NCBI RefSeq assembly: GCF_008520305.1
Contig: NZ_ML703263.1
Coordinates: 124,001-188,000 of the forward strand
DNA: 64,000 bases
Direction: 5' to 3'
Source: Mesorhizobium sp. SARCC-RB16n
GTDB taxonomy: Bacteria; Pseudomonadota; Alphaproteobacteria; Rhizobiales; Rhizobiaceae
Part shown: piece by piece, positions 42,099 to 51,139 of the stretch
How the letters are laid out: every line of letters starts with the position of its first letter
How positions within the stretch are numbered: position 1 is the first letter of the stretch
Program-made: the position numbers and the translations under genes
Notes under the pieces: model-generated
The model's input: the letters and a program-made list of their open reading frames with translations, nothing else
Databases searched by the model: none
What the model was told of the DNA's origin: nothing

Positions 42099-42695
42099 TC
42101 AGGCTTTTTCGTAGAGTTCGAGAACGTGGTCCCAGTTGATCAGGCTGTCGACGAAGGCCTCGAGGTATTTCGGCCGGGCGTTGCGATAGTCGATGTAGTA
42201 GGAGTGCTCCCAGACGTCGACGCCGAGGATCGGCGATGCGCCGTGAACCAGCGGGTTTTCGCCGTTCGGCGTCTTCGAGATCGCCAGCTTGCCGTCCTTG
42301 ACCGAAACCCAGGCCCAGCCCGAACCGAACTGCGTCGTGCCGGCGGCGATGAAATCAGCCTTGAACTTGTCGTAGCCGCCGAGATCGCTGTCGAAAGCCT
42401 TCTGCAATGCGCCAGGCAGCTTGTTGCCGCCGCCGCCCTTCTTCATCCATTTCCAGAAATGGATGTGATTGTAGTGCTGGGCGGCATTGTTGAAGAGACC
42501 GGCATTCTTGCCGAACGACTGCTTGACCACCTCTTCGACCGAAAGATCGCCAAGGCCGGCTTCCGCGGCCAGCTTGTTGCCGTTGTCGACATAGGCCTTG
42601 TGATGCTTGTCGTGGTGATACTCCAGCGTCTCTTTCGACATATAGGGCTGCAGGGCCTCATAGTCGTAGGGCAGAGCGGGCAATTCGAAAGCCAT
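42099..42695 (-). CDS. sodB: Fe/Mn superoxide dismutase
   Basis: A 198-residue cytoplasmic superoxide dismutase. The metal ligands are visible: His in YHHDKHHKAYVD, His in AAQHYNHIHFW, Asp and His in DVWEHSYYIDYRNARP. The metal (Fe or Mn) cannot be settled by eye. Monocistronic, ending in the long inverted repeat at 42012-42088. Confidence 0.96.
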   Translation of the reverse strand: MAFELPALPYDYEALQPYMSKETLEYHHDKHHKAYVDNGNKLAAEAGLGDLSVEEVVKQSFGKNAGLFNNAAQHYNHIHFWKWMKKGGGGNKLPGALQKAFDSDLGGYDKFKADFIAAGTTQFGSGWAWVSVKDGKLAISKTPNGENPLVHGASPILGVDVWEHSYYIDYRNARPKYLEAFVDSLINWDHVLELYEKA

Positions 42696-42871
42696 GGGTA
42701 GTACTCCCTCGTGGAAAATCCGGTGTGGATACCGAAGTAAGATAGGTCGGGATTGAGCTGGAGCAACTCCGGAAGTGAAGCGCCGGTTCCTTTTCTAAGC
42801 GGGTTCCCGAGAACTGTCACACGCTTTTCCTGCGACCGACCGCGCAGCGGCAAAAAGGCCGGACAGGCATC

Positions 42872-43750
42872 TCAGCCAGCCGAGGTCGAATGCGCCCAAT
42901 CCCAATAGAGTTCGCGTGCCTTCTTGGCCACCGGGCCGGGTTGCAGGTCGCGGCTCTCGATGCGGGTGATCGGCACCACTTTGGAGTGGTTGCCTGTCGA
43001 GAAGATTTCGTCCGCTTCGAGGAAATCCCGCACCGATAGCGTCTTTTCGGTCGTCCTGAACCCATAGTCGCCGAGCAGCGTCATCGTGCGCGAGCGGGTA
43101 ATGCCGGACAGGAAGGTTCCGTTGGGCGCCGGCGTCAGCACATGGCCGTCCTTCACAAGGAAGATGTTCGAGCTTCCGGTCTCCGCGACATTGCCCAGCA
43201 TGTCGAGCACAAGCGCATTGTCGAAGCCGCGCATCTTGGCCTCGAGGATGGCGCGGCCATTGTTGGGATAGAGGCAGCCGGCCTTGGCATTGGTCGGCAT
43301 GGTTTCGATGGTCGGACGCCGGAACGGCGACACGGTCACCGAAAAGCCGGTCGGCGAGATCATCGGCGATTCATAGAGGCACAGACAGAAACGGGTCGAG
43401 GCGGGATCGGCCGGCACGCCCATGTAGCCGCCATGCTCTGCCCAGTACATCGGCCTGATGTAGACCGCCGTCTTGCCGTCGAAGTTCTTCAATCCATCCC
43501 AGGTCAGCCCGACAATCTGCTCTAGCGTCATGTTCGGCGCGAGGCCGAGCGCGATCGCCGAGGCATTGACGCGTGCGGCATGAAGTTCGAGATCGGGCGC
43601 CACGCCCTCGAACCAGCGCGCCCCGTCGAACACGCTGGTGCCGAGCCACATGGCGTGGCTGCGTGGCCCCAGGATGGCGACATTGCCTTCATACCAATCG
43701 CCATCGACGAAAGTCCATGTCGCGGATTGCGCCGCCGCCGCCAGTGTCAT
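42872..43750 (-). CDS. ilvE: Branched-chain amino acid aminotransferase (class IV)
   Basis: A 292-residue PLP-dependent aminotransferase that interconverts branched-chain 2-oxo acids and amino acids. The PLP lysine is in TNAKAGCLYPNN, and the cofactor-phosphate region is VAETGSSNIFLVKDG with FLSGITRSRTM. Close class IV relatives (D-amino-acid aminotransferase, aminodeoxychorismate lyase) are less likely given the YIRPMYWAE segment. Divergent from the dehalogenase gene. Confidence 0.88.
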   Translation of the reverse strand: MTLAAAAQSATWTFVDGDWYEGNVAILGPRSHAMWLGTSVFDGARWFEGVAPDLELHAARVNASAIALGLAPNMTLEQIVGLTWDGLKNFDGKTAVYIRPMYWAEHGGYMGVPADPASTRFCLCLYESPMISPTGFSVTVSPFRRPTIETMPTNAKAGCLYPNNGRAILEAKMRGFDNALVLDMLGNVAETGSSNIFLVKDGHVLTPAPNGTFLSGITRSRTMTLLGDYGFRTTEKTLSVRDFLEADEIFSTGNHSKVVPITRIESRDLQPGPVAKKARELYWDWAHSTSAG

Positions 43751-43905
43751 CGCGTTTTCCCGTTCCGGTCAATCTTGTGTGACAGCATTGGAAGATGCTT
43801 TGGCAGCTGTCGTCAACCAGCATCGGGGAGTTTTGTTGAGGCCAGCAACAGGTGCGATGCAATCAAGGCTTGCACCTTGTCCCGCCTCGCCTCAAAACTG
43901 TTGCC

Positions 43906-44568
43906 ATGCAATACGCCGCTTATGTTTTCGATGCCTACGGCACGCTGTTCGACGTGCACGCGGCGGTACGCCGCCATGCGGACGCGATCGGCCCCGACGG
44001 CCAACTCCTATCCGAAATCTGGCGTGCCAAGCAGCTCGAATACTCCTGGGTACGCACTCTGATGGGCGCCTATGCCGATTTCTGGCAATTGACGGAACAG
44101 GCGCTGGACTTCGCCTTGCGCAAGGTCCCTTCGGCCGATCCGAGCCTCAAGGCGAAACTGCTGGAAGCCTATTGGAGGCTAGACTGTTACCCCGAAGTGC
44201 CGGCCGTGCTGAAAGCGCTCAAGGCTTCGGGCGCCAGGCTGGCGATCCTCTCCAACGGTTCGCCCGAAATGCTGGAGGCGGCGGTCAAGTCCGCGGCACT
44301 CGACCAGGTCCTGGACGATATCTATTCCGTCGATGCGGTGCGTCGCTTCAAGACCGATCCAGCGGTCTACGACATGGTCGCCACGGGATGGCGTCTCTAT
44401 CCCGGCGCGATCTCCTTCCAGTCTTCCAATCGCTGGGACATTGCGGGCGCCACCAAATTCGGCTTCCGCACGGTTTGGATCAACCGCTTCAATCAGCCGG
44501 AGGAATATCGGGACTTGCCGCCGGCCCTGATCCTGCCATCGCTGGAGGCCCTCGTATCCGCCGGCTAA
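43906..44568 (+). CDS. Haloacid dehalogenase, type II
   Basis: A 220-residue HAD hydrolase. Nucleophile Asp9 in YVFDAYGTLFDVHAA, Ser/Asn in AILSNGSPEML, Lys in RFKTDPAVYD and the SSNRWDIAGA motif specific to L-2-haloacid dehalogenases. It would convert L-2-haloacids to D-2-hydroxyacids, though many members have broader roles. Start at 43906 (MQYAAYVFD) gives the canonical family N-terminus. Confidence 0.9.
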   Translation: MQYAAYVFDAYGTLFDVHAAVRRHADAIGPDGQLLSEIWRAKQLEYSWVRTLMGAYADFWQLTEQALDFALRKVPSADPSLKAKLLEAYWRLDCYPEVPAVLKALKASGARLAILSNGSPEMLEAAVKSAALDQVLDDIYSVDAVRRFKTDPAVYDMVATGWRLYPGAISFQSSNRWDIAGATKFGFRTVWINRFNQPEEYRDLPPALILPSLEALVSAG

Positions 44569-44574
44569 ACGCAC

Positions 44575-44594
44575 CTGTGGCCTCAACGCCACAG
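44575..44594 (+). terminator. Short hairpin after the dehalogenase gene
   Basis: CTGTGGC and GCCACAG form a 7-bp stem with a 6-nt loop, 6 bases past the stop. No T-run. Confidence 0.4.
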
Positions 44595-44740
44595 TGGCGG
44601 CGCAGTCACAGCTTCGCCTTTGTTTGTCCACGTTCGGGCCAGAATCGGAACCGCCTATCGCCTCAGGTGTTGTCATGCACCCGCAGCGGACGTCGGTGTG
44701 TTGACGCCTTGTTGCGATTTGAGTCCTAAAGAAGGCAGCC

Positions 44741-45571
44741 ATGTCCATAACCGAAATCGAATCCTATCGCCTGAGCCGTCGCGGCTTCCTCAACGCCGCA
44801 GCATTGGGCGCCGCCTCGATTGCGGTTTCCGCATGCGCCACCACTGGGCCGGGGCCGGTCCAGCCGCCGCCACCGACCTACGTCGAACCGCCGCTCGCCG
44901 ATTATGCGTCGATGTACGCGGCGGTCAGCGATGGCGGCTTCGATCTGCCGGCTATCCCGGTCGACAGGATCGACCCACAGTTCCTGCGCCAGATCGTTCC
45001 CGACCCGACCGGGCAGAAGCCAGGAACCATCATCGTCGATACGACAGGCCATTTCCTCTATCTGGTTCGTCCGGGTGGCCAGGCAATCCGCTATGGTGTC
45101 GGTCTCGGCCGCGCCGGCTTCGAATGGTCGGGCGACGCCGTCGTCCAGTGGAAGCAGAAATGGCCGAAATGGACGCCGCCGGATGAGATGATCGCCCGCC
45201 AGCCGGAATTGAAGCAGTACAGCGCCGACAATGGCGGCATGCCCGGCGGCTTGAAGAACCCGCTCGGCGCGCGCGCGCTCTATCTCTTCCAGGGCAATGT
45301 GGACACGCTCTACCGCCTGCACGGCTCGCCGGAATGGCGCTCGATCGGCAAATCGGTGTCATCGGGCTGCGTGCGCCTGATGAACCAGGACATCATCGAC
45401 CTCTACGACCGCGTGCCCTCGAAGACACCGGTCATCGTGACCAACGACCCCCGCCAGCCGATGGTGGCCGCAGCGACGGCCAACCACAAGGCCATCCCGA
45501 TCGACGCCGGCGTGCCGGATGGATCGGTGCTGCTCGGTCCGGTCAAAGCGGTCACGAACGCGATCTTCTGA
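44741..45571 (+). CDS. L,D-transpeptidase, Tat-type lipoprotein
   Basis: A 276-residue YkuD/ErfK-family L,D-transpeptidase that makes 3-3 peptidoglycan crosslinks or links proteins to the wall. The catalytic motif is complete: HGSPEWRSIGKSVSSGCVRL, with His, Ser/Gly, Cys and Arg. The N-terminus combines a twin-arginine motif (SRRGFLNAAAL) and a lipobox (VSAC), so it looks like a Tat-exported lipoprotein. A Pro-rich linker follows. A terminator lies 16 bases downstream. Confidence 0.9.
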   Translation: MSITEIESYRLSRRGFLNAAALGAASIAVSACATTGPGPVQPPPPTYVEPPLADYASMYAAVSDGGFDLPAIPVDRIDPQFLRQIVPDPTGQKPGTIIVDTTGHFLYLVRPGGQAIRYGVGLGRAGFEWSGDAVVQWKQKWPKWTPPDEMIARQPELKQYSADNGGMPGGLKNPLGARALYLFQGNVDTLYRLHGSPEWRSIGKSVSSGCVRLMNQDIIDLYDRVPSKTPVIVTNDPRQPMVAAATANHKAIPIDAGVPDGSVLLGPVKAVTNAIF

Positions 45572-45586
45572 GCTTGTCGAGATCCA

Positions 45587-45607
45587 AGGCGGCGAGCCAC
45601 GCCGCCT
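45587..45607 (+). terminator. Terminator after the L,D-transpeptidase gene
   Basis: AGGCGGCG and CGCCGCCT form an 8-bp stem with a 5-nt loop, followed by CGGG and TTTT. It separates this gene from the convergent dddD gene. Confidence 0.6.
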
Positions 45608-45634
45608 CGGGTTTTGGGCCATCGGTGTCTGTTC

Positions 45635-48148
45635 TCAGCCTGGCAAATAGGCACTGCTCCAGGAAACACTGGCGGCACCCGACTTCAGCATTCTGTCGAT
45701 TTCAGCATCGTCATAGCCGACGGCGGCGAGAACGGCGCGTGTCGAGGCGCAGTATTTCTCAGCCGACGCAATCGCATAGACCTTTCCGTCGCTGGGCCGG
45801 ACGGCGAAAGGATCAAGTTGGGTCACCGTGTGACCGCTCGGGTGGCCTGGGAAGACGGAGAATGAGTAGCTGCCATATTCCGTACCAGGACTGCCGTCCG
45901 CCATCCTTGCGTTCCGGCTCCGGATCGTCTCGATGTTCTCGCAAGGCGATGCACCGATATCGGCGTCGACAAGGCGCTGTTGCCAAATCTCGGCCGGTTC
46001 GGTCATGAATATCTTGGCCAGATGGGTCTCCCGATCGGGCTTCGGTATCGAGGCCAGCCCCGTCAATCCCTCTACCGTCTCGAAGCGTGGCAAGTCGGCG
46101 TCCGACGCACATAGCAGGATCGAACCACCGGATGCCGTTTCGTAAAGCCGGGACAATGCGTCAAAACCTTTTGTTTCTCGGCCCGCAGGCTCGTCGAATG
46201 GTCGGCGGCCCTCATAATCGTAGCAGAAGGGGATCTGTGCCAGCCCTGTCAGCGCCGACAGCGACGTGCGTGGCCGGCCGATAACGCTGGTAGTGGATTT
46301 CTGAAAAAGCGCGGCAGCCACGCCGAGAGCGGCGCCAAAGCCGCACATGACATCGATGGTGCCGACATGGGCATGTTCTTCCGGCGTCTGCATCGATCCC
46401 CCAAACCGAAGCATGATGCCGGTCGCCGCCTGGACCAGGTCGTCATAGCCAAGATAGTTGGTGCGCGGTCCGACGCGGACGCCACTGAAGCAATCGAGCT
46501 GACAGAAAATTGCGTCGGGGTTGAGCGCTCTCATCCCGTTGAGGTCGAGTCCCATGACGTCGACCTGACGGTCGGTGGCGTTCCAGACGACGACATCCAC
46601 GGACTTGACCAGCCTCTCGAACGCCTCGCGCCCTTCAACCGTTGCGATATCCAGCAGCGCGGATTTTTTGCCACGCATGTGGGACATGCCGAAAATCACC
46701 GTATTCCAGCAGTCGTAGAACGGTTTTGCCGGATCGACCTTGATCACCTCCGCGCCGAAGCGGGCGAGGTAAGCGACCGAGTGCGGGCCCGCGATGACGT
46801 TGCAGAGATCGAGTATCTTGATGCCGTCGAGCCAGCCGACCGAGGCATTGGCGGTTGGAGCAGACGGAAGCGGCCGTTTCACTTCAGCCAGCCTTGCCTG
46901 GGCCTCGGCCACGGTTACCCAGCTGCGCGGCACCGGGTTCAGCATGGCTTGCGCACTTTCCTGCAGCCAAACCATCGGCCCAGGCTGGATCATGCGGCCC
47001 AGTATGGGATCGTCGACCTCGATCATCAGGCCGGCTGCCCTGGCATGATCGTCGGCGATCCATTCCTGCAGCCAACGCTGCGGTGCTCCCGGAAATAACC
47101 CCTCGCCGAAAATGCGCTCCCATTGCGCCGCAGTGCGGGTCAGGAAAACCGCCTTCATCCTTGCGGCAATCTTGTCGGCCCAGAATTTCGGCAAGGGATA
47201 GACGCCGAGCGACGCGTCCGATGACCATTCCGAGACGGGAAGATAGGTGTCGTCTTCCTCGTGAAGCCCTTCACTCACGAGTTCATCGTAAAGGCCGAGG
47301 GTCTGCAGGCATCGTTTGGCGTGGTTCTTGTGGCTTGGGCAGACGACGTAGAACATCCGCCCGTCGCCGCACATGTAGCTGCGATAGAAGGGATCGAGGA
47401 ATTCCTGCAAGTCGCCGTAGGACATGTCCATCGGCAGGCCTTCCTTGCGGCGCCGTTCGATCTCCCGTTCGCGCTGCGTCTGATAGCGAAGCGGATAGTC
47501 TTCGATCCTGATGGAGTTGTAAGACAGGCCCTCCATCACCGCGCTGGCGAGCGGCACTTCGATATGGTCGCCGTGTCCGGTCCGTTGGCGGCTTTGAAGA
47601 GCCAGAACTGTTGCGGAAGCCGCGAGCATGGTGCCATAGGCCGAGGCTAGGGGCAGTGGCGAAAAGGACGGATTGATTCCCATCAGCACCCGGTTGAGGC
47701 CCATGTCCGTGAAGACGCCGGACGAGGCCGCGATAACGGTCTCGAAGGCGCGCCAGTCGCTGCGCAGTTGATCGTTGGAGGCGAAGCCGGGGATCGATAC
47801 CGTGATCAACTCGGGACGGGCTTTTCGCAGCGCTTCGAAGTCGATGCCGAGCCGGGCCAGGACCTTGGGCCTGAAATTCTCGATGACGATGTCGGCCTCG
47901 GCAACCAGCGCATTCGCCTCGTTCAGGCCCGCAGCGGTTTTCAGGTCGATCGTGACGCTCAACTTGTTGCGGTTGAGAATTGCATTGGCCGGATTGTCCC
48001 AGAGCGGACCCGAGGGGGGATCGACGTGAACGACGCTCGCGCCGAGATCGCCGAGGATCATCGCCACCGCGGGACCGGCGATATACTGCCCGAAGTCGAT
48101 GATCTTGATGCCGGACAGTGGCAGTGCCGAACGCGAAATCGATGTCAT
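45635..48148 (-). CDS. dddD: DMSP CoA-transferase/lyase DddD (tandem class III CoA-transferase)
   Basis: An 837-residue protein made of two CaiB/BaiF domains (about 9-415 and 438-830). Length, tandem layout and the opening LSGIKIIDFGQYIAGPAVAM match DddD, which transfers CoA to dimethylsulfoniopropionate and releases DMS, giving 3-hydroxypropionyl-CoA. The catalytic Asp of the family is kept in the second domain (Asp599 in HVGTIDVMCGFGAA), at nearly the position I recall for Asp602 of Marinomonas DddD, and is missing from the equivalent place in domain one (LPLASAYGT). It lies 16 bases after a GMC dehydrogenase gene and near a divergent LysR gene, as in ddd clusters. Alternative: a tandem CoA-transferase for another betaine-like acid. 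Confidence 0.82.
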   Translation of the reverse strand: MTSISRSALPLSGIKIIDFGQYIAGPAVAMILGDLGASVVHVDPPSGPLWDNPANAILNRNKLSVTIDLKTAAGLNEANALVAEADIVIENFRPKVLARLGIDFEALRKARPELITVSIPGFASNDQLRSDWRAFETVIAASSGVFTDMGLNRVLMGINPSFSPLPLASAYGTMLAASATVLALQSRQRTGHGDHIEVPLASAVMEGLSYNSIRIEDYPLRYQTQREREIERRRKEGLPMDMSYGDLQEFLDPFYRSYMCGDGRMFYVVCPSHKNHAKRCLQTLGLYDELVSEGLHEEDDTYLPVSEWSSDASLGVYPLPKFWADKIAARMKAVFLTRTAAQWERIFGEGLFPGAPQRWLQEWIADDHARAAGLMIEVDDPILGRMIQPGPMVWLQESAQAMLNPVPRSWVTVAEAQARLAEVKRPLPSAPTANASVGWLDGIKILDLCNVIAGPHSVAYLARFGAEVIKVDPAKPFYDCWNTVIFGMSHMRGKKSALLDIATVEGREAFERLVKSVDVVVWNATDRQVDVMGLDLNGMRALNPDAIFCQLDCFSGVRVGPRTNYLGYDDLVQAATGIMLRFGGSMQTPEEHAHVGTIDVMCGFGAALGVAAALFQKSTTSVIGRPRTSLSALTGLAQIPFCYDYEGRRPFDEPAGRETKGFDALSRLYETASGGSILLCASDADLPRFETVEGLTGLASIPKPDRETHLAKIFMTEPAEIWQQRLVDADIGASPCENIETIRSRNARMADGSPGTEYGSYSFSVFPGHPSGHTVTQLDPFAVRPSDGKVYAIASAEKYCASTRAVLAAVGYDDAEIDRMLKSGAASVSWSSAYLPG

Positions 48149-48164
48149 GGCGGTGATCTCTTGC

Positions 48165-49862
48165 TCAGTGTCCGTGTCGCCGCGCGTCGTCGATGATCCA
48201 GCGCGCCGCCTTTTCGGCGATCATCATCGTGGGAGCACTGGTGTTGCCGCTGGTGATCGTCGGCATCACGCTGGCGTCGACGACCCGCAAACCCTCGATG
48301 CCGCGGACACGCAGCCGACTGTCGAGAACGGCCATCCCGTCGTCGTTGCGCCCCATCCTGGCGGTTCCCACGGGATGGAAGATGGTGTTTGCGATGTCGC
48401 CCGCGAGTTTCGCGAGATCTTCATCGCTCTGGAATTCCACACCGGGCTTCCATTCGACCGGATTATATCTTGCAAGCGCCGGCTGGCCGACGATCGACCT
48501 GATCTGCCTGATGCTGTCGGCGGCAATCTTGCGATCTTTCTCGGTGCTCAAATAACTCGGGGCGATGGCGGGCGCTTCCCCGCGCTGAGCGGAGCGGACC
48601 CGCACACTGCCGCGACTGGTCGGATTGAGGTTGCAGACGCTGGCGGTGAAGGCCGGGATGGCGTGCAGAGGTTCGCCGAACGCGTCGAGACTAAGCGGCT
48701 GCACATGATATTCGAGATTGGCATGCGCCTGGCCTGGATCGGAGCGTGTGAACGCGCCGAGCTGCGATGGGGACATGCTCATCGGCCCGGTGCGCTTCAA
48801 GGCGTATTCCAGTCCGATCATCGCCTTGCCGACAAGACTGTTGGCAAGCGTGTTGAGTGTTCTGGCATTGGTGACCTTGAAGACGGCGCGTATCTGCAGG
48901 TGATCCTGCAAATTTTCTCCGACGCCCGGGAGATCAAGCTCGACATCGATACCGGCACCCTTGAGAAGCGCGGCCGGGCCGATGCCCGAGAGCTGCAGTA
49001 TGTGCGGAGAGCCAATCGCCCCGGCCGACAGAATGACCTCACATTTCGCCCGGGCCGACACCTGCTGGTTGCGCCTGTGGAGGAACAGCCCCGTGCACCG
49101 CTTGTGCCCATCCGGCGCGGTTTCGATGCACAGCCTGTCGACTTCGGCCTCGGTCCAGATCACCAGGTTGCGGCGATGGCGGATCGGCCGCAGAAAGGCT
49201 TTCGACGTGTTCCACCGCCAGCCGGATTTCTGGTTGACCTCGAAGTAACCGACACCTTCGTTGTCGCCGCCGTTGAAATCGGAAGATCGGGGGATGCCCG
49301 CCTGAACAGCGGCGTCGGTGAAGGATTCGAGAATGTCCCATTTGAGACGCTGCTTTTCGATGCGCCACTCGCCGCCGTGTCCATGCATGTCCGAGAACCG
49401 GCTGTTGTCGCCGGTGGCGGGGTCGGCGCCGTTGTCGAGGCGATAGTGATCCTCATGCGCCATGAAGTCCGGCAGCGATTTTTCCCATGACCACTCGCCG
49501 TCGCCGGTGACTGCCGCCCATTGATCGTAGTCGCGAGACTGGCCACGCATGTAGATCATGCCATTGATCGAGGAGCAGCCGCCCAGGACCTTGCCCCGGG
49601 GATAACGCAGGGAGCGGCCGTTGAGGCCCGCCTCGGGCTCGGTGTTGTAAAGCCAGTCGGTACGCGAATTGCCGATACAGTAGAGGTAACCCACGGGAAT
49701 GTGAATCCAGGGGTAGCTGTCGTTCCGGCCAGCCTCGATCAACAGGACACGCCTGGCGGGATCGCTGCTGAGACGGCTGGCAAGCAGGCAACCCGCCGAC
49801 CCGGCGCCGACCACGATGTAGTCGAAAACGTCAATATCCGAGCGAACGCCCCGCGCTTCCAT
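48165..49862 (-). CDS. dddA: GMC flavin alcohol dehydrogenase, DddA-like
   Basis: A 565-residue choline-dehydrogenase-like FAD enzyme. FAD motif YIVVGAGSAGCLLASRL at about 16-32, second signature GAIGSPHILQLSGIGP, catalytic His in IFHPVGTARMG and the paired Asn in ITSGNTSAPTMM. In Halomonas, DddA of this family oxidises 3-hydroxypropionate to malonate semialdehyde downstream of DddD. Its place directly before dddD in one operon supports that role; choline or another alcohol remains possible. Start ATG at 49862 with ACGGGA upstream, TTG three codons earlier as alternative. Confidence 0.78.
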   Translation of the reverse strand: MEARGVRSDIDVFDYIVVGAGSAGCLLASRLSSDPARRVLLIEAGRNDSYPWIHIPVGYLYCIGNSRTDWLYNTEPEAGLNGRSLRYPRGKVLGGCSSINGMIYMRGQSRDYDQWAAVTGDGEWSWEKSLPDFMAHEDHYRLDNGADPATGDNSRFSDMHGHGGEWRIEKQRLKWDILESFTDAAVQAGIPRSSDFNGGDNEGVGYFEVNQKSGWRWNTSKAFLRPIRHRRNLVIWTEAEVDRLCIETAPDGHKRCTGLFLHRRNQQVSARAKCEVILSAGAIGSPHILQLSGIGPAALLKGAGIDVELDLPGVGENLQDHLQIRAVFKVTNARTLNTLANSLVGKAMIGLEYALKRTGPMSMSPSQLGAFTRSDPGQAHANLEYHVQPLSLDAFGEPLHAIPAFTASVCNLNPTSRGSVRVRSAQRGEAPAIAPSYLSTEKDRKIAADSIRQIRSIVGQPALARYNPVEWKPGVEFQSDEDLAKLAGDIANTIFHPVGTARMGRNDDGMAVLDSRLRVRGIEGLRVVDASVMPTITSGNTSAPTMMIAEKAARWIIDDARRHGH

Positions 49863-50040
49863 TCCCGTCAATCCTCCGCGAAATGCGATGAAAGCAGCGC
49901 CGCGCCGCGTTCACAAGGGCACGACAAGCCGGGTGTTTCTTATAATTCTCGTCGCCCGCGACCGTCATCAGCATGCCTCCCATGGCACAATGCGGCTATT
50001 CGTTTGCTGAATCCAATGATAAATTGAAGAAACGATTATA

Positions 50041-50979
50041 ATGGAAATTTATATGGACCATCTGGATTTCAGGCTGGTGAAAGCGTTCGTTACCGTGGCG
50101 CAGGAAGGGAACGTCACCAAGGCGGCCGAATTGCTGAATCTCACCCAGCCTGCCGTCAGCCTTCAGCTCAAACGGCTCTCTCAGGACGTCGGAGTGACAT
50201 TGTTCCATCGGACCGCCGGCGGGCTGGAATTGACGCGCGACGGCGCGCTGCTTGCGGCTAAAGGCCAGCAGGTGCTGGCTCAGGCGGCCGAGTTCAGACA
50301 GACCGCCAGGCATCTCAGCACGAAGCTGCGCGGCAAACTCAGGATCGGTACGATCATCGACCCTGAATTCACCCGCCTGGGCGCGTTTCTGCAGGCTCTC
50401 GCCGAAAGCGGCCCGGGCATGGACACGGAACTTCGGCAAGGCATGAGTGGCGAGGTCGCCATCCGGCTCAAGCGAAACGAACTGGATGTCGGCTTTTTTC
50501 TCGGCGATCTCGATGATTTCGGCACCAGCACCGATGCCGCCGATACGCAATCCGAGGTCCAGTTCTTCATCGAGCAATTGTCACGCCTGACCTATCGCGT
50601 CGTGGCGCCGCCTGGCTTTGCCAGCATGGTGGCAGGGCGGGACTGGAAGGAGCTTGCCGAGCTTCCCTGGATCGGCACTCCATCGGAATCGGTCCATAAC
50701 AGGCTGCTTGCGAGGCAATTTGGCGGCCTCAAGCAGAATATCGTCGCCCTGGTCGACCAGGAAACCTCCATGCTGGCGATGGTTCGTACCGGCCTCGGCC
50801 TAAGCCTCTGCCGGGAATCGATCGCACTCAATGAACGACAGGCAAACGGCCTGGTTATCGCAGACAGGGTCAAGCTGGAGACCAGCCTGGGTTTTGCCTG
50901 CTTGTTCGCGCGGCGATCCGATCCAAATGTCTCTCTGGCCTTCGACGTCATCGAGCGAATCTGGCGCGGTGAACATTAG
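50041..50979 (+). CDS. LysR-type regulator of the ddd locus
   Basis: A 312-residue LysR regulator: N-terminal winged helix (GNVTKAAELLNLTQPAVSLQL) and a substrate-binding domain (about 95-300). Divergent from dddA with about 180 bases between, the usual place for the controlling LysR. In Marinomonas a LysR protein, DddR, activates dddD with DMSP, so this is a DddR candidate by position only. The promoter region has ATAA-N13-TTAT just before the start, a loose inverted repeat of LysR-box type. A second ATG at 50053 is possible. Confidence 0.85.
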   Translation: MEIYMDHLDFRLVKAFVTVAQEGNVTKAAELLNLTQPAVSLQLKRLSQDVGVTLFHRTAGGLELTRDGALLAAKGQQVLAQAAEFRQTARHLSTKLRGKLRIGTIIDPEFTRLGAFLQALAESGPGMDTELRQGMSGEVAIRLKRNELDVGFFLGDLDDFGTSTDAADTQSEVQFFIEQLSRLTYRVVAPPGFASMVAGRDWKELAELPWIGTPSESVHNRLLARQFGGLKQNIVALVDQETSMLAMVRTGLGLSLCRESIALNERQANGLVIADRVKLETSLGFACLFARRSDPNVSLAFDVIERIWRGEH

Positions 50980-51086
50980 ACGCACCGCCTCCAGCTCAGC
51001 GCCGAAGCAGCCGATGGTCTTGAGCCGCTTGACGTGATCACACCTCGCGCTCGGCTATCCTGCCGACGGCCTTGAAGCCGCCGGTC

Positions 51087-51110
51087 CCGGACGCCTTCGA
51101 AGGCGTCCGG
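51087..51110. terminator. 24-bp perfect palindrome between convergent genes
   Basis: The 12-base half CCGGACGCCTTC is followed by its exact reverse complement, between the LysR and HerA-like genes. As RNA it folds to a strong hairpin with a TTCGAA-centred tip. A bidirectional transcription end is likely. Confidence 0.6.
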
Positions 51111-51139
51111 CCGACATGGGCCACTCGTCCGGGCGCGGC

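Noticed and set aside
46200-47650. GHGDHIEVPL in the first DddD domain taken as the catalytic aspartate site
   Set aside because: That motif corresponds to the later conserved strand of class III CoA-transferases; the catalytic Asp lies in the earlier G-x-x-x-D-x-x-x-G segment, which is intact only in domain two.
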